A stretch of 64,000 bases of DNA from Leptolyngbya subtilissima AS-A7 (lineage in GTDB: Bacteria; Cyanobacteriota; Cyanobacteriia; Phormidesmidales; Phormidesmidaceae). This document shows positions 1-8,971 of this stretch, piece by piece. Numbering within the stretch: position 1 is the first letter of the stretch; every line of letters starts with the position of its first letter. The DNA is taken from assembly GCF_039962255.1 (NCBI RefSeq), contig NZ_JAMPKY010000003.1, positions 62,001-126,000 of the forward strand. Direction: 5' to 3'. A program made the position numbers and the translations under genes. Below the pieces are notes generated by a model. The model was not told the origin of the DNA. It saw nothing but the letters and a program-made list of their open reading frames with translations, and ran no database searches.

Positions 1-291
1 GGACGGTTAATCTATGACGGCAGCCTAGAGGGGCTGCTCGATCGCTTTGCTCCCTACCGAGAAGTCACCGTAGATTTGGCCACTGGCTGCGATGCGGCTA
101 CCCTGAACCGTTACGGCGAATTAGAAAGCTTAGAGGGCTGCACTGCCCGGCTGATTGTGCACCGCGATACCCTAACTCAAACCGTCGCTCAGCTGCTGGG
201 AGATTTGGACGTGCAGGACTTGACCGTTAGCGATCCGCCGGTGGAAGAGGTGATCGGGCGAGTGTTTGCAGCAGGATCCGCAGAAAGGTGA
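1..291 (+). CDS. ABC transporter ATP-binding protein, C-terminal end (partial)
   Basis: The reading frame is open from base 1 to the TGA at 289-291, so the gene begins before the window. The 96 visible residues start with GRLIYDGSL, the typical turn after the H-loop of an ABC-2-type exporter ATPase. They end in a DUF4162-like tail (DLTVSDPPVEEVIGRVF). Walker A, signature motif and Walker B lie outside the window, so the substrate cannot be judged. A membrane permease would be expected next to it upstream; nothing downstream looks like one. The call rests on the tail alone and on recall of the family. Confidence 0.75.
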   Translation, partial: GRLIYDGSLEGLLDRFAPYREVTVDLATGCDAATLNRYGELESLEGCTARLIVHRDTLTQTVAQLLGDLDVQDLTVSDPPVEEVIGRVFAAGSAER

Positions 292-320
292 GGGGTGAGT
301 TTGGTGGAAGAGGGCAAGGG

Positions 321-656
321 CTAAAGGCGGAGGCCAAAGTAGGTGAGTACGAGTTCTTGGGTGCCGGTATTGGCGACTTCGTGGTGTTCGCCGGGCTCGA
401 TCGCAACACAGACGCCGGGAGTCAGTGCATAGGCTTGACCGTCAACAGTAATGGTACCATCGCCCGATTCAACAAAAAATACTTCGGCCATGTCGGCGTG
501 GCTGTGGCCATTGGCGACCTGTCCAGGGGCAAAGCGGGCCTGGGCAAAGTTGGTCAGGTGGGGTAAATCATCTCTTTGCAGCAGCACCCGCTTTTTAATC
601 GCCGGGTTGTGGGAGACCGACTCCTCGGGTACTTGGTCAAGGCCGGTAATTTTCAT
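321..656 (-). CDS. small single-domain cupin protein
   Basis: A 111-residue protein that is essentially one cupin barrel. Cupin motif 1 is seen as HSHADMAEVFFVESG (about residues 51-65), with two His and a Glu as metal ligands. Motif 2 follows as PGEHHEVANTG (about 87-97). There is no signal peptide and no second domain. Stand-alone cupins of this size bind a metal and act as small sugar or acid isomerases, dioxygenases or sensors; the sequence does not tell which. It lies 33 bases downstream of aroC on the same strand and may be read from the same transcript. Substrate unknown. Confidence 0.75.
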   Translation of the reverse strand: MKITGLDQVPEESVSHNPAIKKRVLLQRDDLPHLTNFAQARFAPGQVANGHSHADMAEVFFVESGDGTITVDGQAYALTPGVCVAIEPGEHHEVANTGTQELVLTYFGLRL

Positions 657-689
657 GATCTGGCGTTAGCCCCTCAAAACTGCCGTCAA

Positions 690-1778
690 CTAAAACAGCT
701 CACACTGGCCGTGGTGGCGCAGCAGGTGGTCGCACAGCACCAGAGCCACCATGGCTTCGACCATGGGCACAGCGCGGGGCAGCACGCAGGGGTCGTGGCG
801 GCCTCGGGCTTCTAATACAGTGGCTTCGCCGGTGTTAGTGACGGTGTTTTGGGCTTTGCGAATGGTGGCGGTGGGCTTAAAGGCAACGCGAATGATAATG
901 TTTTCGCCGTTGGAGATGCCCCCTTGGGTGCCGCCGGAGCGATTGGTGCGGGTGCGGAGGGTGCCCGCCTCGTCGGTGTAGAATTCGTCGTTATGCTCGC
1001 TGCCGGTGAGCAGGGTACCGGCGAATCCAGAGCCAATTTCAAAACCCTTGCTGGCGGGCAGCGACATTACGCCCTTGGCCAGGTCGGCTTCGAGCTTGTC
1101 AAATACGGGGGAACCCAGCCCGACTTTGACGCCGCGAGCTACGCACTCCACCACGCCACCGACGGAATCTCCCTGGTCGCGGATGGCTTCAACTCGGTCG
1201 ATCATTTGCTCGGCGGCGATCGGGTCGGGGCAGCGGACAATGTTGCTCTCGACCTGCTCTAGGGTGACCGTGCTGGGGTCCACGCTGCCCTCCAGATCCT
1301 GGATGCGTTTGACGTAGCCGATGATCTCAGTGCCGGTAATCTGGTGGAGGATCTTTTTGGCGATCGCCCCCGCCGCCACCCGACCAATGGTTTCTCGGGC
1401 TGAAGAGCGTCCGCCGCCTTGGTAATTGCGCAGGCCGTACTTGGCGTCGTAGGTGGCATCGGCGTGAGAGGGGCGATAGGCGGTGACCATCTCGCTGTAG
1501 TCTTGGGGGCGGGTATTTTCGTTGCGCACCAGAATCGAGATGGGTGTGCCCAGGGTCTTGCCCTGAAAGACTCCGGAGAGAATTTCGCAGCGATCGCTCT
1601 CTTTGCGGGGGGTAGTAATTTTGCTCTGACCGGGACGACGGCGATCGAGCTCAGCCTGAATTTCCTCGGCGGAAATCTCTAGGCGGGGCGGGCAGCCGTC
1701 GATGACCACCCCCACCCCACCGCCATGGGATTCGCCAAAGGTGGTGATGCGAAATAAATCCCCAAAGGTGTTGCCCAT
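690..1778 (-). CDS. aroC: chorismate synthase
   Basis: The enzyme converts 5-enolpyruvylshikimate-3-phosphate to chorismate, the last common step to aromatic amino acids, folate and quinones, using reduced FMN. All three family signatures are present: [16 protein letters not shown] at residues 15-30, [18 protein letters not shown] at 121-138, and [13 protein letters not shown] in the C-terminal third. At 362 residues it is the normal bacterial length. The ATG gives the canonical MGNTFG start. A cupin gene follows on the same strand; an M23 peptidase gene lies just upstream, also on the minus strand. Confidence 0.97.
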   Translation of the reverse strand: MGNTFGDLFRITTFGESHGGGVGVVIDGCPPRLEISAEEIQAELDRRRPGQSKITTPRKESDRCEILSGVFQGKTLGTPISILVRNENTRPQDYSEMVTAYRPSHADATYDAKYGLRNYQGGGRSSARETIGRVAAGAIAKKILHQITGTEIIGYVKRIQDLEGSVDPSTVTLEQVESNIVRCPDPIAAEQMIDRVEAIRDQGDSVGGVVECVARGVKVGLGSPVFDKLEADLAKGVMSLPASKGFEIGSGFAGTLLTGSEHNDEFYTDEAGTLRTRTNRSGGTQGGISNGENIIIRVAFKPTATIRKAQNTVTNTGEATVLEARGRHDPCVLPRAVPMVEAMVALVLCDHLLRHHGQCELF

Positions 1779-1823
1779 AGATCGGTAATGCCGGCGTCGG
1801 CCCAGGTAGTTTTCCCGATCCTA

Positions 1824-2702
1824 CTATTTAGTTTCCGCAAGCTTCAAATAATGGCGAGGATTCACCGCCTGACCGTTGCGGTAGATGCTGTAGTGCAGGT
1901 GAGGACCAGAGGAGCGCCCGGTGCTGCCCAGATAGCCCACCACATCGCCTCGCTGGACGCGATCGCCAATCTTGACCTCCAGCTTTGACAGGTGCCCATA
2001 GAGGGTTTCGTAGTTGTAGCCGTGGTCGATTCTGACGTGGTTGCCGTAGCCGCCGTTGTAGTCGGCTCGCACCACCACACCCTCCGCAGTGGCCAAAATC
2101 GGTTTGCCCACTGGCCCGGCAAAATCTACGCCCTCATGCATTTCGTAGCCTCGTCGGCCAAAGGGGTTGGGCCGCAGCCCAAACTCTGAGGAAATCGATG
2201 GCTCGCCTGCGATCGGTTTGCCATTGGGGAAGGCCGCCGCCTGCTCGGCTTCGGACTCCAGGGTTTGCTCAAGGGCTGGCTTTACGGCCCGAGCCAGCAT
2301 GACCTCTAAACTTGGTAGCTGACGGCGGGCCGCGTCGAACATGACCTCAGCTGGAGCCTCCTCTGCCACGCCGCCTCGGGGAGGAATCTCCGCTTTGGAG
2401 TTAGGGACGCGAGTGTTTTCAATGCTCTGCTCGGGTAAGCCAGCTCGATTTTTGAGCACCTCGATCTCATTGCCAATGGCGTCTAGCTCGGTAAGTACTT
2501 CGCTAGCGGTTTCAGACAAATTTTGGTTGCGCTGAACGAGCTGTACGTTTTGATAAAGCAGCAGGCTAATCCAAGTGAAGGGCAGCCCTACCAGCACCGC
2601 TAGCCCTACCAGCAGCGGCACCGGGCACAACCTGAGGGTGATAGGCGATTTGCCGGTTGCCGTAATCAGCACGGTGTAGGGCTTGAGCGGGAGAGGGGGC
2701 AT
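1824..2702 (-). CDS. membrane-anchored M23 (LytM-type) peptidase
   Basis: A probable peptidoglycan endopeptidase or amidase activator. From the ATG at 2702 the protein has 292 residues. A hydrophobic segment lies at about 28-50, then a coiled-coil-like stretch (about 52-90), a linker, and a C-terminal LytM domain. Zinc ligands are visible in HEGVD (H189, D193) and GPHLH (H268, H270), with the extra His of YGHLS. The site therefore looks intact, unlike activator-only EnvC/NlpD types. An upstream ATG would add ten residues; the later one puts the positive segment directly before the membrane helix. The LytM domain should face the periplasm. Confidence 0.88.
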   Translation of the reverse strand: MPPLPLKPYTVLITATGKSPITLRLCPVPLLVGLAVLVGLPFTWISLLLYQNVQLVQRNQNLSETASEVLTELDAIGNEIEVLKNRAGLPEQSIENTRVPNSKAEIPPRGGVAEEAPAEVMFDAARRQLPSLEVMLARAVKPALEQTLESEAEQAAAFPNGKPIAGEPSISSEFGLRPNPFGRRGYEMHEGVDFAGPVGKPILATAEGVVVRADYNGGYGNHVRIDHGYNYETLYGHLSKLEVKIGDRVQRGDVVGYLGSTGRSSGPHLHYSIYRNGQAVNPRHYLKLAETK

Positions 2703-2956
2703 GGCAAAATTGGCGGGGAGCAATGATAGCAAACGTCATCTCTTAAACCAAGATGGATTATACGGGGATCAGAGCATTTGCACAATTTCGAGGTTTGTTT
2801 GCAGGCCAGCGCCCAATTACCCTCAAGTGCGATCTTGGCCTGAAGACTTTTTCGGCTCCGTTTTCGCCTGCCGCTTGTTGCGCCTCAGCTAGTTAGCCAT
2901 GGCTTTGTAAAGAATCCGTTACACTAGGTGGCATGGCGCTCTATAGAGAATGTGCG

Positions 2957-3754
2957 ATGGAAGTCACCTGGCTCGACAGCAACTCTTGGCTGATTACCAT
3001 GGGAGGACAGCGCATTCTGGTTGACCCTTGGCTGGTGGGAGAGCTGGTATTTGGTCAGCAAACCTGGCTATTTAAAGGAGAGCATCCCCAACCTCAGCTG
3101 CTGCCCGAGGCGATCGACCTAATTTTGCTCAGCCAGGGGTTAGAAGACCACGCCCATCCCCCCACCCTCAAGGCCCTCGATCGCGCTATTCCGGTAGTGG
3201 GTTCGCCCAGTGCGGCGAAGGTGGCAGAGAGTCTTGGCTACAGCCAAGTTACTGCCCTCAGCCATGGCGAAACCTTCACCCTTAACCAGCAGGTGACCAT
3301 TAAAGCGATTCCTGGCACTCCCATGGGGCCGTTGGTGGTGGAAAACGGCTACATTCTGCGAGACGTTTCGTGCGGTGAGGCTGGGACTTCCCTGTTCTAC
3401 GAGCCCCACGGCTTTCACCGGCCTGAGCTAAAGGCGGAAGGCCCCGTGGATGTGGTGATCACCCCGGTGGTCGATCTGGCGCTGCCTGTGGTGGGGCCGA
3501 TCATTCGCGGTCAGAAGGGGGCTTTAGAACTGGTGGATTGGCTGCGACCCCAGGTGGTGCTGCCCACCGCCGATGCGGGCGCAGTCACCTATAGTGGAAT
3601 GCTGATCAACTGGCTCAAGACGGTAGGGGAGCCTCAAGCGCTGCAGGCGGCGATCGCGGCCCAGGGACATTCGACCCGAGTGCTGGCTCCGATTGTGGGT
3701 CAACCACTGCCCTTAAATCTCGTGCCGCGCCAGCCTTTGGCAACAGGAGTCTAA
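2957..3754 (+). CDS. metallo-beta-lactamase-fold hydrolase with degenerate metal motif
   Basis: The 265 residues match the UlaG-like branch of the metallo-beta-lactamase superfamily: MEVTWLDSNSWLI opening, a GGQRILVDPWL strand, and a later segment (VDVVITPVVDLALPVVG) where this branch has its C-terminal strands. The usual HxHxDH metal motif is replaced by QGLEDH (in LLSQGLEDHAH), so the first two histidines are missing and only the DH is kept. Cyanobacteria carry related proteins of unknown role. An ATG 24 bases upstream (2933) is possible, but it lies almost at the expected start of transcription if TACACT (2920-2925) is the -10 box. Confidence 0.7.
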   Translation: MEVTWLDSNSWLITMGGQRILVDPWLVGELVFGQQTWLFKGEHPQPQLLPEAIDLILLSQGLEDHAHPPTLKALDRAIPVVGSPSAAKVAESLGYSQVTALSHGETFTLNQQVTIKAIPGTPMGPLVVENGYILRDVSCGEAGTSLFYEPHGFHRPELKAEGPVDVVITPVVDLALPVVGPIIRGQKGALELVDWLRPQVVLPTADAGAVTYSGMLINWLKTVGEPQALQAAIAAQGHSTRVLAPIVGQPLPLNLVPRQPLATGV

Positions 3755-3853
3755 TGGCACAATGCGATCCCCGCCAGTCGGAGGGTATCCAGAAAGGCTG
3801 TATTCAGGTAACCTTCTTTTAAGGTTAGTCAAGTTTTAAGAAGGATTATAGCT

Positions 3854-4024
3854 ATGCCTTACACCACCGAAGAGGGCGGTCGCCTCAACAACTTTGCCAC
3901 TGAGCCTAAGATGTATGAGGCTGAGCCCCCGGACCCTAGCCAAAAGCGCAACTATTTGATTTTGGGCGGCCTGGCCTTCGCTCTGGTGGGCGGGCTTCTG
4001 GTGGTGGCAATCTCTGTCTCTTAA
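3854..4024 (+). CDS. psb34: photosystem II assembly protein Psb34
   Basis: A 56-residue single-pass membrane protein. The N-terminus MPYTTEEGGRLNNFATEPK, the PDPSQKRNYLILGG junction and the C-terminal helix match the ssl1498/Psb34 family. Psb34 binds CP47-containing photosystem II intermediates during assembly and repair, near the site used by Hlips. The gene stands alone between a hydrolase gene and the SF1-like gene. An AAGGA about ten bases before the ATG can serve as ribosome binding site. An Hlip gene lies at 15671 in this window, but not next to it. Confidence 0.92.
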   Translation: MPYTTEEGGRLNNFATEPKMYEAEPPDPSQKRNYLILGGLAFALVGGLLVVAISVS

Positions 4025-4140
4025 ATAATCTCTGCGGTTCAGCAAACGAATCTCAGCGGCAGCCGAGGCAGTCTACTGCCTCGGCTGTCTTGTATCTGGA
4101 GTCGGAGTTAGAGTAGGCATAGCGTTTACCTCGGGTTGGC

Positions 4141-6216
4141 ATGGCAAACTCGCCCCAATGGCTTGAGGGTGCAACGGGCAGCGGCAAGACCACCTGGCTG
4201 CTGGAGCAGCTGCGCCCAGATACTTCCGCGCTACTAGAGCTCGGCCAGAGCCACTTAATCTTTGCGGCCAACGGCGACAACCGCCTGCGGCTGGCCTCGC
4301 GGCTAGGAGATATTGCCCCCGGTGTGGCGGCGGTCACGACTACGCCCAACGGGTTTATTCAAGATGAGGTGACCCTATTTTGGCCGCTGCTGGTGGCTGA
4401 GCTAGGCCTGTCACCCCAGTTTCCGCTACGGCTGCGACCCGAAAATGAGCAGGAGCTGGCCGCCGAGCATTGGCGGCAACAAATCTTAGATGGCACCCTA
4501 GCGGTGGAGGGCTGGCTAGAAGCTCAGACCGTGCGGCGATCGCTCGATTTTTTGCAGCTAGCGGCCGCTGGCGGCATTCCGGCAGAAGATCTGCCCGTGC
4601 TGTTGCCCGAGGGCATTCCCTCAGGCTTTGCCTCCGAAGCGGTATGGCAGGCCATTGGCAATGCGCTGGTCGAGTGGCGCGACTGGTGTCTGGCGCGGGG
4701 TCTGCTGACCTACGGGGTAATGACCGAGCTTTACTGGCGGCATTTGCTGCCCCACCCTCTCTACCAAGAGAAACTGCTGGCCCGCTACGGCGGCATATTT
4801 GCCGATGACCTAGATGAGTATCCGGCGATCGCTGCCCAGTGGCTACAAGTGTTTATCGATGCTGGGCGGCCCGTGGCCATGACCTGGAACCGCCATGGCA
4901 AGGTGCGCATGGGGCTGGGAGCCGATCCTGATGCCCTCGAACAGCTTCGAGATCAGTGCCAGGTGACTGATCAAGCCACCCCAGCAACCGACTCCTTGGC
5001 TTACAAGTGGGGAGATCGGGTGGTGGAGTGGGTCATGGATCCCCTAGCGCTGCCGGAACCGCTGCCTTGTTTTCAAACCCTGCAAACGGTGTCGCGGGGA
5101 GAGCTGCTGCGCCAAACGGCGGAGCGAGTGGTTGAGGTGGTGAAAGAAGGCCAGGTCGCTCCTCACGACATTGCGATTATTGGGCCGGGTTTAGATGCGA
5201 TCGCCCGCTACACCCTGGCTGAAATCCTCAGCGATCGGGGGCTGCCTGTGGCCTCCCTCAGCGACCAGCGACCGGTGATTCACTCCCCCCTGGTGCGATC
5301 GCTGCTCACTCTGCTCACCTTTGTCTATCCCGGTTTGGGGCGGCTGGCTACCGCTGAGGAGGTGGCCGAAATGCTGGTGGTGCTGAGCCAGATTCCCCAG
5401 GCTCCGGAGGTCGGCCCCTGGTTTGAGGCTGTGCAGATTGACCCAGTGCGGGCCGAGCTGCTGGTTGACCACTGCTTTGAACCCAGTCTGGAGCAGCCCG
5501 AACTGTTGCCCGTAGAGCGCTTCGAACGCTGGGATCGGCTTGGCTACAAGGCCACCGAGGCTTACAGCCGTCTGCGCCAGTGGATTGAGCAACAGCGCCA
5601 GCAGCGCCAGCAGCGCTTGACCCCGGGAGTGTTGAGCGTGCTCGATCGCGCCATTCAAGCCTTTTATTGGGGCGGTAGTCACCTACCTGCCGATCAGCTG
5701 GCCGCCCTGCGAGAGCTAATGGAAACCGCCCAGCACTACTGGGCAGTGGACGATCGCCTGCGCCAGGTAGCGCCCATGCTGGCCAAAAAACCGGCGGAAC
5801 CGATCCGCAATTCCCTAGAGCGGTTTATTCTGCTGCTGCGCCAGGGCACCGTGACCGCCAACCCCTACCCGGTAGAGTCGGCCCAAGTGATCACCATCGC
5901 CACGGTGTACCAGTACCGCCTGCAACGCCTGCGCCACCGCTGGCACTTTTGGATTGACGCCGGGTCGCCCCGCTGGCTGGCTGGTACCGACAATCTGCTG
6001 TTTGGCTACCCAATATTTTTGGGGTCGTACCGGGGCCGCCCCTGGACTACTGAGGATATTGAAACGCTGCACCGCGATCGCCCTGAGCGCATTTTGCGCG
6101 ATCTACTGGGACGAGTCAGCGATCGCGTTGTGCTCTGCCACAGCGACTTGACGGTGAGTGGCCAAGAGCAAGTTGGCCCTCTGCTGACCCTGGTCACCGC
6201 CAACGCCGACGACTAG
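4141..6216 (+). CDS. degenerate UvrD-like superfamily 1 helicase (AddB-like)
   Basis: A 691-residue protein of the cyanobacterial 'recombinase family'. Walker A is EGATGSGKTTWL (residues 9-20). An acidic Walker B-like segment, GGIFADDLDEYP, lies near residue 220. A motif III/IV-like stretch with GLGADPDALEQL follows. The C-terminal half keeps helicase-like blocks (IAIIGPGLDAI, HSPLVRSLLTLL), but the motif V region reads TIATVYQYRLQRLRHRWHFW where active enzymes have a TxHxxKGLE type motif. This resembles the inactivated helicase half of AddB. No nuclease domain is attached; a RecB-type nuclease with four cysteines is encoded at 28671. A role in recombination or repair is inferred. Confidence 0.65.
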   Translation: MANSPQWLEGATGSGKTTWLLEQLRPDTSALLELGQSHLIFAANGDNRLRLASRLGDIAPGVAAVTTTPNGFIQDEVTLFWPLLVAELGLSPQFPLRLRPENEQELAAEHWRQQILDGTLAVEGWLEAQTVRRSLDFLQLAAAGGIPAEDLPVLLPEGIPSGFASEAVWQAIGNALVEWRDWCLARGLLTYGVMTELYWRHLLPHPLYQEKLLARYGGIFADDLDEYPAIAAQWLQVFIDAGRPVAMTWNRHGKVRMGLGADPDALEQLRDQCQVTDQATPATDSLAYKWGDRVVEWVMDPLALPEPLPCFQTLQTVSRGELLRQTAERVVEVVKEGQVAPHDIAIIGPGLDAIARYTLAEILSDRGLPVASLSDQRPVIHSPLVRSLLTLLTFVYPGLGRLATAEEVAEMLVVLSQIPQAPEVGPWFEAVQIDPVRAELLVDHCFEPSLEQPELLPVERFERWDRLGYKATEAYSRLRQWIEQQRQQRQQRLTPGVLSVLDRAIQAFYWGGSHLPADQLAALRELMETAQHYWAVDDRLRQVAPMLAKKPAEPIRNSLERFILLLRQGTVTANPYPVESAQVITIATVYQYRLQRLRHRWHFWIDAGSPRWLAGTDNLLFGYPIFLGSYRGRPWTTEDIETLHRDRPERILRDLLGRVSDRVVLCHSDLTVSGQEQVGPLLTLVTANADD

Positions 6217-6236
6217 CCCGCCCCCCTGGCCGCAAC

Positions 6237-6273
6237 AAAAGAGGGACACTGACCAGCAGCATCCCTCTTTTTT
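6237..6273. terminator. bidirectional Rho-independent terminator
   Basis: AAAAGAGGGA (6237-6246) pairs with TCCCTCTTTT (6262-6271) around a 15-base loop. T runs on the right and A runs on the left let it work in both directions, ending the 4141 gene and the convergent rpsU. Confidence 0.8.
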
Positions 6274-6310
6274 AACAGTTGCCTTACCCGTGTCTTACAC
6301 GAGCTAGGGC

Positions 6311-6487
6311 TTAACGAAAGCGCTTTTTACGGCGCGCAACAGCTTTGCGCTTTTGCTTTTCTTGGGGCGTCTCGAAGTGGCGACGACGCTTAACTTCTGA
6401 AAAAACCCCGGCCTTAGATACCTGCCGCTTAAAGCGACGCAGGGCCGATTCAATGCCTTCGTTTTCACCTACAACGACTTGAGTCAT
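6311..6487 (-). CDS. rpsU: 30S ribosomal protein S21
   Basis: A 58-residue basic protein beginning [20 protein letters not shown] and ending in a lysine/arginine-rich tail ([13 protein letters not shown]). Both ends and the length match bacterial S21, which joins the small subunit late and helps initiation. It is convergent with the SF1-like gene and shares the terminator hairpin between them. About 250 bases upstream hold no other gene and probably carry its promoter and leader. Confidence 0.95.
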   Translation of the reverse strand: MTQVVVGENEGIESALRRFKRQVSKAGVFSEVKRRRHFETPQEKQKRKAVARRKKRFR

Positions 6488-6704
6488 ACGAAATCGCTTC
6501 TATACTCCTGGGCATGCACTAACGAATCAAACAACAGGTTGTTAAACCTACAGACTGTTCTAGATTGCCCCGGAGCGGTCGAGCCACCTCCCATTGCTCC
6601 AGGCAGAGTCGTCATGATTAGCTGTCAGTACGAAGTAATACAGACAAGGAAATTCGGGCATAGTTGCCCGTAATCCTTATCAGACTAGCACAGAATATGC
6701 CGCT

Positions 6705-6743
6705 GCCTAGCCCTGCTAAATGGGGTTCAGGCAGTGGCTAGGC
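6705..6743. terminator. inverted repeat at the end of the phosphoesterase gene
   Basis: GCCTAGCC (6705-6712) is an exact inverted copy of GGCTAGGC (6736-6743); CTGCCT/AGGCAG offers an alternative pairing. The right arm covers the TAG stop (6738-6740) of the minus-strand phosphoesterase gene. No U tract follows, so termination is only a possibility. Confidence 0.4.
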
Positions 6744-8012
6744 GCTGTAAGTTTTGGGTCTAGGAAAGGGCACATGCCCAGTGCAGAAGGCTGGGCCTAA
6801 CCGCTGTTCGCAAAAGGATTTTTCGTCGGGGGCGAGCTCGTCGTAGCTGACATCTCGCCGCAGCACAATGCCGTTATGACCTGCCAAAAACCGAGGCAGC
6901 TCTGCGTACTCAATGGTGCGCAGGGTTGCCATGTCGTAGCTGGTGTAGGTGGTCAACTCTGGGTCGGCAAAGTCAACGTCGATCACGGTCAGCACTTTCC
7001 CTGGCGGCAGACTGCTGTCGATTAGCGCGCGCGGTCCAGACCCCAAAATGCCGGTGTGCAACAGCTGAAGATTGCCTCGGTGGCCAGGATAGTAGGCGTG
7101 CTGATGGCCGCTGATGTAGGTGTGCACGTTGTAGCGCTCTAGCATGGCCCGCAGCTGATCGGGGTTGTCGAGCACTTCCCCGGGTTTGTCGCGCCCCACC
7201 GCGATGCCGTAGAGGGGCAAGTGGCTCAGCAAAATGCGCGCCTTGGCCTGCTGGGCCGCGTCGCTGGCTAGGGCTTGCTCCACCCAGGCCAACTTTTCCT
7301 CAGGCAGGCGGCTCGATGAGCCATCCCAGGCCATGAAGAAAATCCCCTGCTGCTCGAAGGTATAGTAAAAGGGAAAATCGGTGCGATCGATAAAGTTAAC
7401 CCCAGGGCTATGCTCGGCGGCTGTCCAGTAGGCCGTGGCTAAGTCGCGCTCCTGCTGAAAGAGAAATTGGTTGTTGGGACCCTTGGCACCCGAGGCATCG
7501 TGGTTGCCGATGGTAAAGCCAAAGGGCACGGCTTGTCGGCGCAGGGGCGCTGCTACATGGTCATCAAACGCCTGCCACATGGCTTGAATTTGAGGTGCCG
7601 TAAGAGATGGACTTTGCCCCGCCACCATGTCGCCGCCGCACACCACCAGGTCGGGCTGCCAGAAGGGTAATAGGGCGATCGCCCTATCTACCTCAGGGTC
7701 GTAGTCGGTCGAGCCGTAGGCGCTATTGAGATCGCTAATAGCTACCAGTCGCACATCCTTGCGGGGTGGGTTGGCTAGACCTCCCGCTATGCTGGCCACG
7801 ATCGCCTCGGCTTCGGCAGACAACTCTGGCGGGGCTGGAGCCACATCTGTGACTGCACTCTCACGGGCCTCAGCGGGGGATATGGTCTCAGCTTCAGCAG
7901 TTGGGGTTGCTGGAGCAGGAGTTTCCGAGAACAGCGCCCGTTGGGAACAAGACAGACACACGCTGAGTACGAGACCCAGGCAAAGACCGGTGAAGAAACG
8001 CTTAAAACCCAT
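6738..8012 (-). CDS. lipoprotein calcineurin-like metallophosphoesterase
   Basis: From the ATG at 8012 the protein has 424 residues and starts with a lipoprotein-type signal (MGFKRFFTGLCLGLVLSVCL, then SCS), placing it outside the cytoplasmic membrane. A Pro/Ala/Glu-rich linker leads into a calcineurin-fold domain. Metal-binding blocks are visible: VAISDLNSAYGSTDYD, VVCGGDMVAG (GGDM), TIGNHDASG (GNHD), LLSHLPLYG, and SGHQHAYYPG (GHQH). An upstream ATG at 8060 would place 16 residues before the signal and is less likely. Cell-surface phosphate-ester hydrolysis is likely; the substrate is unknown. Confidence 0.85.
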   Translation of the reverse strand: MGFKRFFTGLCLGLVLSVCLSCSQRALFSETPAPATPTAEAETISPAEARESAVTDVAPAPPELSAEAEAIVASIAGGLANPPRKDVRLVAISDLNSAYGSTDYDPEVDRAIALLPFWQPDLVVCGGDMVAGQSPSLTAPQIQAMWQAFDDHVAAPLRRQAVPFGFTIGNHDASGAKGPNNQFLFQQERDLATAYWTAAEHSPGVNFIDRTDFPFYYTFEQQGIFFMAWDGSSSRLPEEKLAWVEQALASDAAQQAKARILLSHLPLYGIAVGRDKPGEVLDNPDQLRAMLERYNVHTYISGHQHAYYPGHRGNLQLLHTGILGSGPRALIDSSLPPGKVLTVIDVDFADPELTTYTSYDMATLRTIEYAELPRFLAGHNGIVLRRDVSYDELAPDEKSFCEQRLGPAFCTGHVPFPRPKTYSA

Positions 8013-8224
8013 AACCGAGGAAGGCCAAACCACAGGCCTAAACTTACCCCATCTATCCAACTTTTGTGCGGGGAGTAGGGCAAGTTTGCTGGTCGGATAG
8101 CTGGGTTGCAGGTGGAAAGGTTGACAGTCGTCTGGGCTGGCTCATCCAAACGGTAAATCTGTGCACTCCGCTCGTCTATCCAAAACCCAGGTTCCTACAG
8201 CAGGCATTTGAGGAAACTTCCAAT

Positions 8225-8971
8225 TCACTTGCCACCCGCTATATCAATGAATGACCCTGTGGTGTAGGAGGCCTCTGACGAAAGCAGCCACAGAATTGCC
8301 TGGGCCACTTCCACCGCTTGCCCGCCTCGCTGCATGGGTACAGCAGACTGTACACGCTCGACGCGATCGGGCTCTCCGCCTCTGGCGTGAATATCGGTGT
8401 AGATGAACCCCGGGCGCACCGCGTTGACGCGAATGCCCTCGGCGGCCACTTCCTTCGCTAGGCCAATAGTGAGACTGTCGATCGCGCCTTTAGACGCGGC
8501 GTAGTCTACATATTCTCCTGGCGACCCCAGCCGCGCCGCCACCGATGACACATTGACGATCGCCCCACCGACCCCGCCATACTTCGTTGACATGCGCTTC
8601 ACGGCTTCCCGCGCGCAGAGAAAGCTGCCGGTTACATTGGCGGCAAAGACTCGGTTGAGCCGGGCGGCATCGAGTTCATCCACGCGCCGTTGCTGCTCCA
8701 AAATGCCGGCATTATTCACCAGGGCCGTCAGCGTGCCCAGCTGCTCATCCACAGTTTGAAAAAGGCGGAGCACATCGTTTTCTAAGGAAATATCGGCGGC
8801 AACGGCGACTGCGCGTCCGCCCTCTTGGATGATTGAGTCAACCACCCCATGGGCCGCCGCTGAGTTGTGCAGATAGTTGACGCAGACCGCACATCCTCGC
8901 TCAGCCGCTAAGCGGGCCGTAGCAGCGCCAATTCCCCGACTGCCGCCGGTAACAACCAAAACCTGTGCCAT
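8225..8971 (-). CDS. short-chain dehydrogenase/reductase
   Basis: A 248-residue classical SDR with TGGSRGIG for NAD(P) binding (residues 8-15), NNAG at about 87-90, the catalytic Ser in NVSSVAA and the catalytic pair in YVDYAASK. The end SYTTGSFIDIAGGK is typical of the FabG/glucose-dehydrogenase-like branch. Its ATG overlaps the TGA of the upstream adenosine deaminase gene (TGATG), so the two are probably translationally coupled. An Asn-Tyr after the second beta strand suggests NADPH use, but weakly. Substrate unknown. Confidence 0.88.
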   Translation of the reverse strand: MAQVLVVTGGSRGIGAATARLAAERGCAVCVNYLHNSAAAHGVVDSIIQEGGRAVAVAADISLENDVLRLFQTVDEQLGTLTALVNNAGILEQQRRVDELDAARLNRVFAANVTGSFLCAREAVKRMSTKYGGVGGAIVNVSSVAARLGSPGEYVDYAASKGAIDSLTIGLAKEVAAEGIRVNAVRPGFIYTDIHARGGEPDRVERVQSAVPMQRGGQAVEVAQAILWLLSSEASYTTGSFIDIAGGK

